10,172 bases of DNA, taken from NCBI GenBank assembly GCA_013298245.1, contig JAAFHD010000098.1, positions 1 through 10,172 of the forward strand, written 5' to 3'. The notes under the pieces are model-generated. The model did no database searches and was not told the origin of the DNA. It saw only the letters and a program-made list of their open reading frames with translations. Source of the stretch: Alphaproteobacteria bacterium (GTDB lineage: Bacteria > Pseudomonadota > Alphaproteobacteria > Acetobacterales > Acetobacteraceae). The stretch's first letter is position 1, and each line of letters starts with the position of its first letter. Both the position numbers and the translations under genes were made by a program. Shown in pieces: positions 1-6,608 of the stretch.

Positions 1-873
1 GACGATGTCATAGCGCTGGTTGCGCCCGGCGGCGGCTTCCAGCCAGTCCATCGCATCGGCGCGTTCGGCGCGCAGCTGGCGCAGGCCATGGGCGGCGCCG
101 GTTTGCATCGCCAGGCCGAGTGCGGCTTCGCTGCGGTCCAGCAGCACGACCTGGGTGGCGCCGGCGGCGGCCGCCAGCAGGCCGAAGCCGCCGGTGTGGC
201 AGAAGGCATCCAGCATGGACCCGCCACGCACGGCCGCGGCGACGCGCGCGCGGTTGTCGCGCTGGTCGTGGAACCAGCCGGTTTTCTGCCCCGAGAGAAG
301 GTCCATGGCGAAGGAGAGCTTGCCCTCGCGGATGGTCGCAGTGGCGTCGGCGCCGTGCAGCAGGGCGGTGGTTTCTTCCAGGCCCTCCAGCTTGCGGATC
401 GCGCTGTCATTGCGCGCGACGATGACGCGGGGCGAGAGCAATTCGTGCAGTGCCGCGACGATATGCGGCGTGGCGGCATCCATGGCCGCGGTGTTGCACT
501 GGATCACCAGCGCATCGCCGTGGCGGTCGATGATGAGGCCGGGGAGGTGGTCGGCCTCGGCGTGGACCAGGCGGTAATGCGCGCCGCCGACCATGCGTTC
601 GCGCAGCGCCAAGGCTTCGGCGATGCGCGCGCGGAACCAAGGGGCTTCGGGCACCACATCGGGGTTGCGGTCCAGCAGGCGCCCGGCGATCAGGCTGTGC
701 GGGTTGAAGTGCCACACGCCGTGTTTCACGCCGTCATCGCCCTCCAGGCGCACGGGGCCGGGGGGCATGGCGCGCAGCGCGGGCGCCATGGCGATCTCGT
801 TGGAGAAAGCCCAGGGGTGGCCGGATTTCACGCGGCGGTCGAGGCCGGGCGAGAGGCGTATCAATGGAAGCAT
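1..873 (-). CDS. RlmI-like class I SAM-dependent 23S rRNA (cytosine-C5) methyltransferase, C-terminus cut by window edge
   Basis: The first 291 codons are visible and the frame is still open at position 1. RlmI-type enzymes usually have about 390-400 residues, so roughly 100 C-terminal residues, including the rest of the catalytic domain, lie outside. The family methylates C5 of a cytosine in 23S rRNA (C1962 in E. coli) in the cytoplasm. Visible evidence: an N-terminal PUA-like RNA-binding segment (about 1-75, with the typical HPWAFSNEI stretch), a central linker domain, the family signature GQKTGWFHDQRDNR at 195-208, SAM motif I LDAFCHTGGFG at 221-231, and the acidic motif II LLDRSEAAL at 244-252. 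The ATG at 873 was chosen because the PUA domain begins at once after it. It lies 12 nt after the stop of the EamA exporter, so the gene probably ends the minus-strand operon. The family call is firm. The exact target base is inferred, because paralogues such as RlmK share the fold. Confidence 0.93.
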   Translation of the reverse strand, partial: MLPLIRLSPGLDRRVKSGHPWAFSNEIAMAPALRAMPPGPVRLEGDDGVKHGVWHFNPHSLIAGRLLDRNPDVVPEAPWFRARIAEALALRERMVGGAHYRLVHAEADHLPGLIIDRHGDALVIQCNTAAMDAATPHIVAALHELLSPRVIVARNDSAIRKLEGLEETTALLHGADATATIREGKLSFAMDLLSGQKTGWFHDQRDNRARVAAAVRGGSMLDAFCHTGGFGLLAAAAGATQVVLLDRSEAALGLAMQTGAAHGLRQLRAERADAMDWLEAAAGRNQRYDIV

Positions 874-885
874 GCGCAGCCTGTA

Positions 886-1764
886 TCAGCGCCGCATGGC
901 GAGCGCCACGCCGCCCATGATGAGAATGACCGCGAGCAACTCGCGCGCGCCGAAGGGTTCACCGAGGAACAGTGCCGCGCCGACCACGCCCACCAGTGGT
1001 GCCAGCATGGTGCCGATGGCGGCGACGGTGGCAGGCACGCGCTTCAGCGCCTCGAACCAGGTGAGGTAGGCGAGGCCGAGCGGCACCACCGCCATCCAGA
1101 CCAGGAAGAACCAGCCGAGGCCGGAGAGTTGCGCCCAGGGCTGTGGTTCGACGAACAGGCCGATCAGCAGCAGCGGCGCACAGCCCAAGCCCACCTGCCA
1201 GGCCGCGACCGTCATCGGCGGCAGCGCCAAGGGCAGGCGCTTGTTCAGCACGGTGCCAAGGCCGAACAGCATGCCGGCCAACAACAAGAAACCCATGCCT
1301 GGCGCCTTCTCCAGCCCCAGTGCCAGGCCGCCGCCGCCGAACAGGATGCCCACGCCGAACAGCGCCATCACCAGCGCCGCGGCGCGCCGCCAGCCGGGGC
1401 GTTCGCCCAGCACGGGCCAGGCGAAAATCGCGGTCCAGATGGGCGCGGTGTAGGCCAGGATCGCGGCCTCCGACGCGTGCAGCCAGACCAGGCCGATAGT
1501 GGCGAAACCCATCCAGGCCGTGACGTTCAGCGCGGAGGACAACACCAGGCGCGGCCACTTCACGCGCGGCACCGCGATGGGTTGGCGCCACGCCAGCGCG
1601 AGGCCCGCCAGCATGAATCCGGCCGCCACGCCGGCGGTGCCGCGCGCCATCATCGGCGGGAGTTCGCCGAGCAGGATCTTCAGCATGGGCCAGTTGCTGC
1701 CCCAGCCCACCGCCGTCAGGACAACGAGAAGAAGTCCGATGCGCGAGGACGATTCACGCACCAT
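886..1764 (-). CDS. EamA/DMT-superfamily transporter (ten-helix exporter or permease)
   Basis: This is a 292-residue inner-membrane protein, the normal length for the drug/metabolite transporter superfamily. Hydrophobic segments cover almost the whole chain and fall into two homologous EamA halves (about 8-143 and 155-290), which implies ten helices. Each half ends with the family's typical pattern: AYTAPIWTAIFAWPVLGERP at 104-123, and a matching P-x-x-G-x-x-G-A-x-x-x-x-GE segment at about 256-270. The N-terminal half starts with the usual VGWGSNWPMLK stretch (19-29). DMT exporters move amino acids, metabolites or drugs using the proton gradient; nothing here identifies the substrate. The start lies 15 nt after the stop of the WD40-cytochrome c gene and the stop 12 nt before the methyltransferase start, so cotranscription is likely. 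I see no strong Shine-Dalgarno before the ATG. The nearby M20 peptidase makes amino acid or peptide-product export conceivable, but that is only a guess from context. Confidence 0.92.
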   Translation of the reverse strand: MVRESSSRIGLLLVVLTAVGWGSNWPMLKILLGELPPMMARGTAGVAAGFMLAGLALAWRQPIAVPRVKWPRLVLSSALNVTAWMGFATIGLVWLHASEAAILAYTAPIWTAIFAWPVLGERPGWRRAAALVMALFGVGILFGGGGLALGLEKAPGMGFLLLAGMLFGLGTVLNKRLPLALPPMTVAAWQVGLGCAPLLLIGLFVEPQPWAQLSGLGWFFLVWMAVVPLGLAYLTWFEALKRVPATVAAIGTMLAPLVGVVGAALFLGEPFGARELLAVILIMGGVALAMRR

Positions 1765-1779
1765 CGTGGTCGGGCGCGT

Positions 1780-3063
1780 TCACCGCGTCGCGGCTTGCAG
1801 GAAGCGCAGCAGGGCGGCCATGTCCTCCGCATTGCCCACGGTCTGCACGGGCATGCGGGTGCCGGGCGTGACGATGTCCGGGCCTCGGGTGAAAAGGTCG
1901 GCGACGGTCTCGGGCGACCAGGTGATGTCGCCGCGGGCCAGGCGTTCGGAATATGCGTATCCCGCCACGCTGCCCATGCGGCGGCCAAACAGGTTGTGCA
2001 GATGCGGGCCGGCCATGGGCGGCGCGTCCGGCGTGAGCGCGTGGCAGGCCTGGCAGGCGCGGAACACGCGCGCGCCATGGGGGTCCGCATCTTCGGGGAT
2101 GGATAGTGCGGCGACGGGGCTTTCGGACAGCGGGCGGCCGGTTGCTGCATCCCAGCGGCGGATTTGCCGGTCGGCGCCGCCGGTCCAGAGCGTGCCGTCG
2201 GGCGCGAAGGCGGCGGACCAGACGGGCAGGCCCGGGCCTTGCAGCGTGCGCAGCAGACGCCCTGCGCGCCAGTCCCACAGGCCGACATCGCCGCCGATGC
2301 TGGCCGCGGCCAGCATGCTGCCGTGTGCGGCCAAGGCCACCACGGGGCGCGGGGAGGTTGCGAATTCGCGCCCGCCCGGGCCGATGATGTGCACCGTGCC
2401 GTCCACGGTGGCGGCGGCGATGTGTGTGGCGTCGAGCGTGGTGAGTGCCGTGATGGCGTGGCCGAATTCGGCCAGCACCGTGCCATCGGGCCAGGCGCGC
2501 AGCGTGCCGTCCTGGCCGGCGGAGAGCACGCCTTGCGCCCGGTGCAACAGCGCCGAGACCGCGCCGCGATGGCCGGTGTGGATGATGGGCGGGCCGCTTC
2601 CATCCCAGATGCGCACGGTGCCGTCGAAGCCGCCCGAGGCGATGGTGGTGCCGTCACTCGACAACGCCGCGACGGGGCCTTGGTGGCCTTCGAAAACCAG
2701 GTCCGGCGTGGTGGCGCCGGTGGCGGGCCAGATGGCGATGCGAGCGTCTTCACCCGCGCTGGCCCAGCCGGCGTTGGGGATGGCGGTGATGGCCTCGATC
2801 GCGCCCTGGTGCCAGCGCGCGACAGTGATGGGGCGGCCGGTGGGGGACCAGAAAATCACCGCCTGGTCGAGACCGCCGGAGGCGATGCCAGCGGGGCTGG
2901 CGGCGAGTGCGCGGACAGGGCCGCCATGGGCCATGAGGCCGGCGGCGCGGTCGGGTTCGGGCAGCTGCGCGGCGGCTGGCAGCGCGAGCAGCAGCAGCGC
3001 GAGGATCAGAGCTGGCACAGCAGCCCGGCGATGGTCGCGCCGCGTGGCGCCAGGTCGCGCCAC
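1780..3063 (-). CDS. Secreted WD40 beta-propeller fused to a C-terminal class I cytochrome c
   Basis: This is a 427-residue exported haemoprotein. An Arg-rich n-region followed by a leucine-rich core and an ALPAAA-Q site (about 1-33) forms a Sec signal peptide. Residues 46-320 hold about seven WD40-like repeats, recognisable from recurring H-x-G-x-(V/I) starts (46, 85, 127, 165) and SGG-x-D-x-x-(V/I)-x-x-W ends (FDGTVRIWD at 146-154). That is enough for one seven-bladed propeller. A class I cytochrome c domain follows: haem site CQACH at 337-341, then an HNLFGRRMGSVAGYAYS segment (356-372) typical of cytochrome c2, with PGTRM at 400-404 giving M404 as likely sixth ligand. It should act in the periplasm as an electron carrier, with the propeller docking a partner; the partner is unknown. 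The start is GTG at 3063, chosen because GAGGAA lies 8 nt upstream and the n-region is charged. It overlaps the peptidase gene by 58 nt. A later GTG at 3018 would remove all arginines before the hydrophobic core. Confidence 0.9.
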   Translation of the reverse strand: MARPGATRRDHRRAAVPALILALLLLALPAAAQLPEPDRAAGLMAHGGPVRALAASPAGIASGGLDQAVIFWSPTGRPITVARWHQGAIEAITAIPNAGWASAGEDARIAIWPATGATTPDLVFEGHQGPVAALSSDGTTIASGGFDGTVRIWDGSGPPIIHTGHRGAVSALLHRAQGVLSAGQDGTLRAWPDGTVLAEFGHAITALTTLDATHIAAATVDGTVHIIGPGGREFATSPRPVVALAAHGSMLAAASIGGDVGLWDWRAGRLLRTLQGPGLPVWSAAFAPDGTLWTGGADRQIRRWDAATGRPLSESPVAALSIPEDADPHGARVFRACQACHALTPDAPPMAGPHLHNLFGRRMGSVAGYAYSERLARGDITWSPETVADLFTRGPDIVTPGTRMPVQTVGNAEDMAALLRFLQAATR

Positions 3064-4133
3064 CGGATGTGTTCCTCGGGCGCATGCGCGCCGTGGCCGG
3101 TGCAGCCCAGGCCGTCCAAAGTGGGGATGCCCATGGCGGCGGTGAAGTTGCCATCCGAGCCGCCGCCGCGATGTTGTTTCGGCAGCTCGTAGCCATGCGA
3201 CGCGGCGATGGCGCGGGCGGTTTCGTAGAGCCGCAGCCCGTCCGCGCTTTCCACCATTGGCGGGCGGTTCAGGCCGCCTTCGACGGTGATGGTCACGCCG
3301 TCATGCTCGCCGGCCAGGGCACGGATGGCGGCGATCACTTCGGGCGCCTGGTCCGCCTGCGCCACGCGGAAATCGACCTTGCAGCCGGCATCGGGCGGGA
3401 TGACGTTGGGGCGCGTGCCGCCCCAGATGGGCGCGACATTGGTGGTGATGCCGCGCTCCAGATCGGTCATGGCGTGGATCGCCAGGATGGTGCGGGCCAG
3501 GGCCACGACGGCACTTTTGCCCTCGGTCCAATTGCCGCCCGCGTGTGCGGACTTTCCCCGAGCTGTGATGGTGAAACCGCCGGTGCCCTTGCGTGCGGTG
3601 ACCGCACAGCCGGTGGGGCCGCCGGCGGGTTCGGGGATCAGGACGGCCGCAGCGCGCGCGGCCTCAGCCTCGATCGGCGCGCGGGAGGTGGGGGAGCCGA
3701 CCTCCTCATCGGGCGTCAGCATCAGGGTGATGGGGCGGTTGGTGGGCACGCCCTGGCGCAGGATTTCGCGCACCGCGTGGAAGGCCAAGAAACTGCCGGC
3801 CTTCATGTCGTAGATGCCCGGGCCATAGGCGCGGTCGCCGTCGATGCGGAAGGGCATGTCGGAGGTGAGCTTGCCGTGGTCCCACACCGTGTCGACATGG
3901 CCGGAGACCAACACCGGCGCGTTGCCCGTGCCGGTGCGCGTGCGCGCGATCAGCGTATCGCCAAAGCCGCGTTGGCCTGGGATGCGCTCGATATCCGCGC
4001 CCACTTCACGCAGCTGCGCTTCGGCATGGTCCAGCAGGCGATTCACGGCGGCTGCGTCGGTGCTGGGGGTTTCCATTTCCACCCAGCCGCGCAGTTCTTC
4101 CAGCAGGCGTTCGCTGGTGCCGATCTCGATCAT
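3006..4133 (-). CDS. M20-family zinc metallopeptidase (CPG2/ArgE/DapE-like carboxypeptidase or deacylase)
   Basis: This is a 375-residue cytoplasmic enzyme without a signal peptide, close to the usual M20A length. It should hydrolyse an amide or peptide bond next to a carboxylate, as in glutamate carboxypeptidase, acetylornithine deacetylase or succinyl-diaminopimelate desuccinylase. The dinuclear zinc site is intact: H79 and D81 in SGHVDTVW, D109 in YGPGIYDMKAG (metal-bridging), the E143-E144 pair in PDEEVGSPTSR (general base and ligand), E168 in IPEPAGG, and H350 in the C-terminal GHGAHAPEEH. A dimerisation (lid) domain begins after about 180, with the typical GKSAHAG at 193-199. The closest type is the CPG2-like glutamate carboxypeptidase group, but the substrate cannot be read from sequence. 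The ATG at 4133 has a good Shine-Dalgarno. A longer in-frame form from 4424 would run back across the divergent MaoC gene and is rejected. It is the first gene of the leftward unit. Confidence 0.93.
   Translation of the reverse strand: MIEIGTSERLLEELRGWVEMETPSTDAAAVNRLLDHAEAQLREVGADIERIPGQRGFGDTLIARTRTGTGNAPVLVSGHVDTVWDHGKLTSDMPFRIDGDRAYGPGIYDMKAGSFLAFHAVREILRQGVPTNRPITLMLTPDEEVGSPTSRAPIEAEAARAAAVLIPEPAGGPTGCAVTARKGTGGFTITARGKSAHAGGNWTEGKSAVVALARTILAIHAMTDLERGITTNVAPIWGGTRPNVIPPDAGCKVDFRVAQADQAPEVIAAIRALAGEHDGVTITVEGGLNRPPMVESADGLRLYETARAIAASHGYELPKQHRGGGSDGNFTAAMGIPTLDGLGCTGHGAHAPEEHIRWRDLAPRGATIAGLLCQL
3072..3077 (-). promoter_or_regulatory. Shine-Dalgarno deciding the GTG start of the WD40-cytochrome c gene
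   Basis: On the minus strand this reads GAGGAA, with 8 nt between it and the GTG at 3063-3061. It lies inside the 3' end of the M20 peptidase gene. The alternative GTG at 3018 has no comparable purine tract upstream, so the longer form with the positively charged signal-peptide n-region is preferred. The site supports translation of the fusion gene from within the upstream coding sequence. Confidence 0.55.
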
Positions 4134-4197
4134 GGGGCGCTTTTCCTTCCGCGCGATTCCGCTGCTATGAGGGGGCGGAGACAAGGGGTTCAAAAGC
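4134..4197. promoter_or_regulatory. 64-nt divergent intergenic region between the M20 peptidase and MaoC genes
   Basis: Both transcription units that start here must have promoters in or near these 64 nt, since the genes are divergent. Candidate elements are weak. On the minus strand TTGAAC (4193-4188) could be a -35 box, with CATAG-like bases near 4165-4170 as a poor -10. On the plus strand TATGAG at 4166-4171 could be a -10, with TTCCTT at 4143-4148 as a very weak -35. AAGGGG at 4183-4188 is a likely Shine-Dalgarno for the hydratase, 9 nt before its ATG. I see no convincing operator palindrome. That promoters exist here follows from gene layout; the boxes are guesses. Confidence 0.35.
4143..4150 (-). 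promoter_or_regulatory. Shine-Dalgarno of the M20 peptidase gene
   Basis: On the minus strand this reads GGAAGGAA, 9 nt before the ATG at 4133-4131. It is the strongest ribosome-binding tract in the reading frame's upstream extension and supports the 375-residue form over a 472-residue form that would overlap the divergent hydratase gene. Confidence 0.55.
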
Positions 4198-4608
4198 ATG
4201 TTCTTCGAAGACCTATCGATTGGCCAGAGCGCGTCCTTCGGCAAGACGATCACGGAGGCCGATATCCTGATGTTCGCCGCCGTGAGTGGCGACACCAACC
4301 CGGTGCACATCAACAAGGAGGCGGCCGCGGCGTCGATGTTCAAGGAACGCATCGCGCATGGGATGCTGTCCGCGGGGCTGATTTCGGCGGTGCTGGGCAC
4401 GCGCCTGCCGGGCGAGGGGACCATCTACCTGGCGCAGAATTTGAAGTTCCGCGCGCCGGTGAAGATCGGCGACACGGTCACCGCGACCGTCACCATCACG
4501 GCGCTGGACGAAGCGAAGAAGCGGGTCACGCTGAACACCGTCTGCACGGTGGAGGGCAAGCCGGTGATCGAGGGTGAAGCCACCGTGATGGTGCCGTCGC
4601 GCGCATGA
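4198..4608 (+). CDS. MaoC-family (R)-specific enoyl-CoA hydratase, PhaJ-like
   Basis: This is a 136-residue single hot-dog protein, the normal size for PhaJ-type hydratases. Such enzymes add water to trans-2-enoyl-CoA to give (R)-3-hydroxyacyl-CoA, linking fatty acid oxidation to polyhydroxyalkanoate synthesis or other acyl-CoA routes in the cytoplasm. The hydratase-2 signature is visible: SGDTNPVHIN at 30-39 with the catalytic Asp-His pair D32 and H37, followed by the RIAHGML stretch at 51-57 that forms the central hot-dog helix end. The C-terminal half has the expected PVKIGDTVTATVTI strand pattern. The ATG at 4198 has AAGGGG 9 nt upstream. Its stop overlaps the start of the LOG gene in an ATGA (4605-4608), so this is the first gene of the rightward maoC-LOG-ribF unit. 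No PHA synthase is in the window, so a role in PHA supply is not shown. Confidence 0.93.
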   Translation: MFFEDLSIGQSASFGKTITEADILMFAAVSGDTNPVHINKEAAAASMFKERIAHGMLSAGLISAVLGTRLPGEGTIYLAQNLKFRAPVKIGDTVTATVTITALDEAKKRVTLNTVCTVEGKPVIEGEATVMVPSRA

Positions 4609-5198
4609 CGGCCACGCTGCAACGAGTATGCGTGTTCTGCGGCGCGTCGATCGGGCGTGACCCGGCGCATGCCGCTTTGGCGCGCGCGCTGGGCCATGCG
4701 ATCGGGCGGCGTGGTCTGGGCCTGGTCTATGGCGGTGGCCATGCCGGGCTGATGGGCGTGGTGGCCGATGCCGCGCTGGAAGCGGGCGCCGAAGTCTGGG
4801 GCATCATCCCCGTGGCGCTGCAGGAACGCGAATTGCAGCACACCGGAATCCAGCACCTGGAAACGGTGCCCGACATGCACACGCGCAAAGCCCGCATGAA
4901 CGCGCTGGCCGATGGTTTCGTGGTGCTGCCCGGCGGCATCGGCACGCTGGAGGAGGCGGTCGAAATCCAGTCCTGGAGCCAGCTGGGCTTTCACCGCAAG
5001 GGCATCGTGTACCTCGATGAGGATGGCTATTGGGACGCGTTTTTCACCCTGTCGCAGCGCATGGTCGATGGCGGGTTTCTGCGCGCGCCGCATCGCGACA
5101 TCGCGATCCGCGCGCACACGCCCGATGCCGCGCTGGACACGCTCGCCACCTGGCAACCCACCGCCGAACACCGCTGGTCCACGGGGCCGAAAGGGTGA
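4605..5198 (+). CDS. LOG-family protein (TIGR00730), nucleoside 5'-monophosphate phosphoribohydrolase
   Basis: This is a 197-residue cytoplasmic protein, typical for the LOG/TIGR00730 Rossmann-fold family. Characterised members cleave the N-glycosidic bond of AMP or of cytokinin riboside monophosphates, releasing the base and ribose 5-phosphate. Diagnostic motifs are present in order: VCVFCGAS at 8-15, the phosphate loop GGGHAGLMG at 43-51, MHTRKARM at 91-98 (catalytic Arg/Lys), and PGGIGTLEE at 109-117, the PGGxGTxxE signature with its catalytic glutamate. The gene starts in the ATGA overlapping the hydratase stop and ends in a GTGA overlapping ribF, so it is probably translated by coupling on both sides. 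No Shine-Dalgarno is obvious before its ATG. Older annotations call the family lysine decarboxylase; that is a known misnomer. Whether the real substrate is AMP or a modified adenine nucleotide cannot be told. Confidence 0.94.
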   Translation: MTATLQRVCVFCGASIGRDPAHAALARALGHAIGRRGLGLVYGGGHAGLMGVVADAALEAGAEVWGIIPVALQERELQHTGIQHLETVPDMHTRKARMNALADGFVVLPGGIGTLEEAVEIQSWSQLGFHRKGIVYLDEDGYWDAFFTLSQRMVDGGFLRAPHRDIAIRAHTPDAALDTLATWQPTAEHRWSTGPKG

Positions 5199-6115
5199 GG
5201 ATTTTCGAAGGCTGGCGCGAGCTGCCGGATGACGCGCGCGGCGCCACGGTGGCGCTGGGCAACATGGATGGCGTGCATCCCGGCCATGTCGCGGTGCTGG
5301 GCGCGGCGCACCAGGCGCGGCCGGAATTGCCTTTGGCGGCGCTGACCTTCGAGCCGCATCCGCGCGAATATTTCCGCCCCGAAGACCCGCCGTTTCGCCT
5401 GACCATGCTGCCCGCCAAGGCCGCCGCGCTGGAGGCCGCCGGCGCGCGGCTATGCTACGCGCTGCCCTTCGATGCGGCGCTTTCGGCCATGCCGGCGCAG
5501 GCGTTTTTCGACCAGGTGCTGCTGCGCGGTTTGGGTGCGCGGCACATCGCCTGCGGGCCGGATTTCGCCTTCGGGCACAGGCGCGGCGGCGATGTGCGGT
5601 TTCTGCGCCAGGCGTGTGAGGCCGCGGGCATCGGGCTTTCCGTCGTGCCGCATTTGGCGGATGCGGAGGGCGCCATCAGCTCCACGCGCATCCGGCGCGA
5701 ATTGCAGGGCGGCTACCCTGAACGCGCGGCGGGCCTGCTGGGCCGGCCCTGGGCCGTCGCCGGCGAAGTCGCGCATGGCGATGCGCGCGGGCGGTTGCTG
5801 GGTTTTCCCACCGCCAACGTGGCGCTGGGGCGGCACCTTGAACCGGCGCGCGGTGTCTATGCGGTGTGCGTCACGCTAGCCGATGGGCGCATGGTGCCGG
5901 GGGTTGCGAATATCGGGCGGCGGCCGACGCTGGGCGGTGACCCGGTCAGCCGGGTGGAGGCGCATCTCTTCGACTTCAGCGGCGACCTATATGGGCAGGA
6001 AGTGACCGTCGCGCTGTTGCACTTCATCCGCGAGGAAAAGCGGTTTTCCGGCCTGCCGGAACTGACCGCGCAGATCGCGGCGGATGCGGCAGAAGCGCGG
6101 CGGCTGCTCGACTGA
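5195..6115 (+). CDS. ribF: Bifunctional riboflavin kinase / FMN adenylyltransferase
   Basis: This 306-residue enzyme has the standard RibF length. It converts riboflavin to FMN and then to FAD in the cytoplasm. The N-terminal nucleotidyltransferase module (about 15-180) shows GNMDGVHPGH at 22-31 (usually GxFDGVHxGH), TFEPHPREYF at 51-60, GPDFAFGHRRGG at 121-132 and ISSTRIRREL at 161-170. The C-terminal riboflavin kinase barrel (about 183-306) shows LGFPTAN at 202-208, GVYAV at 220-224, NIGRRPT at 239-245 and VEAHLFDF at 254-261 with catalytic E255. The start is GTG at 5195, whose last bases form the GTGA overlap with the LOG stop. The in-frame ATG at 5030 would add 55 residues entirely inside the LOG gene and without RibF homology, so it is rejected. 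The stop is 3 nt from that of the convergent small gene. No terminator fits between them. The FAD-synthetase motif carries Met where Phe is usual. Confidence 0.96.
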   Translation: MRIFEGWRELPDDARGATVALGNMDGVHPGHVAVLGAAHQARPELPLAALTFEPHPREYFRPEDPPFRLTMLPAKAAALEAAGARLCYALPFDAALSAMPAQAFFDQVLLRGLGARHIACGPDFAFGHRRGGDVRFLRQACEAAGIGLSVVPHLADAEGAISSTRIRRELQGGYPERAAGLLGRPWAVAGEVAHGDARGRLLGFPTANVALGRHLEPARGVYAVCVTLADGRMVPGVANIGRRPTLGGDPVSRVEAHLFDFSGDLYGQEVTVALLHFIREEKRFSGLPELTAQIAADAAEARRLLD

Positions 6116-6118
6116 CCC

Positions 6119-6469
6119 TCACCACACCTGGCAGGTCGGTTGGAAAGTCGTGCCGCGGGCGGTCACGATGGCTTGCGCGTTCGACGCCTCAAAACTGTGC
6201 TGGCAGACGCGGGCCCAGCGTTCGCCGGTATGCCCTTCCAGCGTGAAGCGCAGGCCGCGATCGGCGCGGACGCAATGGGCGCGTTCGCCGGTCTGGATGC
6301 GCTCCGTGCCCTCGACCGCCCAGGGGCGGGAGGGGGTGGCGCGGCTCTCGACCGTCACGCGCAGGACGTAGCTGCCGGTGTTCTCGATGCAGACCATGGG
6401 GTCGTTGCGGGCATCGGCGGGGGCGGCCAGGGCCAGCAGGGGGAGTGCGAGGAGGGCGAGGCGACGCAT
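6119..6469 (-). CDS. Small secreted four-cysteine protein of unknown function
   Basis: I do not recognise this 116-residue protein. It opens with a clear Sec signal peptide: MRR, a hydrophobic leucine/alanine core, and an APADA-R cleavage site near 20. The mature part of about 96 residues has four cysteines (C27, C66, C89, C113), an even number that suits two disulfides in the periplasm. It is rich in beta-type patterns (SYVLRVTVESR, RFTLEGH) and has three tryptophans, so a small beta-sandwich or lectin-like fold is plausible but unproven. There is no lipobox, haem site or metal motif. The start at 6469 has GGAA 8 nt upstream. It stands alone on the minus strand, 3 nt from the convergent ribF stop and divergent from ileS. 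GC content and codon use resemble the neighbours, so it is not an obvious foreign insert. The signal peptide and lack of an alternative gene here make it credible. Confidence 0.75.
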   Translation of the reverse strand: MRRLALLALPLLALAAPADARNDPMVCIENTGSYVLRVTVESRATPSRPWAVEGTERIQTGERAHCVRADRGLRFTLEGHTGERWARVCQHSFEASNAQAIVTARGTTFQPTCQVW

Positions 6470-6524
6470 CGAGGGGGTTCCGTTTTGGGTGAGCGCATAT
6501 TCTCAGATTCGTCTCAACATTGAT

Positions 6525-6553
6525 ACTATCGATTCGCGCTATGCGGGTAACAA
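6525..6553 (-). promoter_or_regulatory. Candidate promoter of the small secreted protein gene
   Basis: On the minus strand, TTGTTA (6553-6548) and GATAGT (6530-6525) are separated by 17 nt. Each matches the sigma-70 consensus at four of six positions. A transcript would begin near 6518 and have a leader of about 50 nt before the ATG at 6469. The stretch 6495-6550 is the most AT-rich part of the spacer, which fits a promoter. The call is by eye only. Confidence 0.33.
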
Positions 6554-6572
6554 CCCCGTGAGACCATGCGCC

Positions 6573-6602
6573 TTGACCACAACCCCGCAACGCCAGCATA
6601 TC
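6573..6602 (+). promoter_or_regulatory. ileS: Candidate promoter of the ileS-lspA-lipoprotein unit
   Basis: TTGACC (6573-6578) matches the -35 consensus at five of six positions. CATATC (6597-6602), 18 nt on, matches the -10 at three of six. A transcript would start near 6609 and give ileS a leader of about 105 nt containing the hairpin at 6641-6663. The site sits back to back with the candidate minus-strand promoter, as expected for a divergent spacer. The weak -10 keeps confidence low. Confidence 0.33.
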
Positions 6603-6608
6603 TGCGCC

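Noticed and set aside
88..2106. A 672-codon open frame on the plus strand covering the methyltransferase, exporter and part of the cytochrome gene
   Set aside because: It is antisense to three well-supported genes, its translation is low-complexity (rich in G, A, R, H, Q) with no domain, and such frames are expected opposite GC-biased codons.
4134..4424. A 97-residue N-terminal extension of the M20 peptidase
   Set aside because: It would run antisense through the divergent MaoC gene, lacks homology to the family, and a good Shine-Dalgarno precedes the ATG at 4133.
3069..4577. A 502-codon plus-strand frame across the M20 gene and into the hydratase gene
   Set aside because: It is the complement of the peptidase frame and then an alternate frame of the MaoC gene; both real genes have intact catalytic motifs, and this translation has none.
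5030..5194. A 55-residue N-terminal extension of RibF
   Set aside because: It lies entirely inside the LOG gene in another frame; the GTG at 5195 gives the family's usual length and a GTGA junction.
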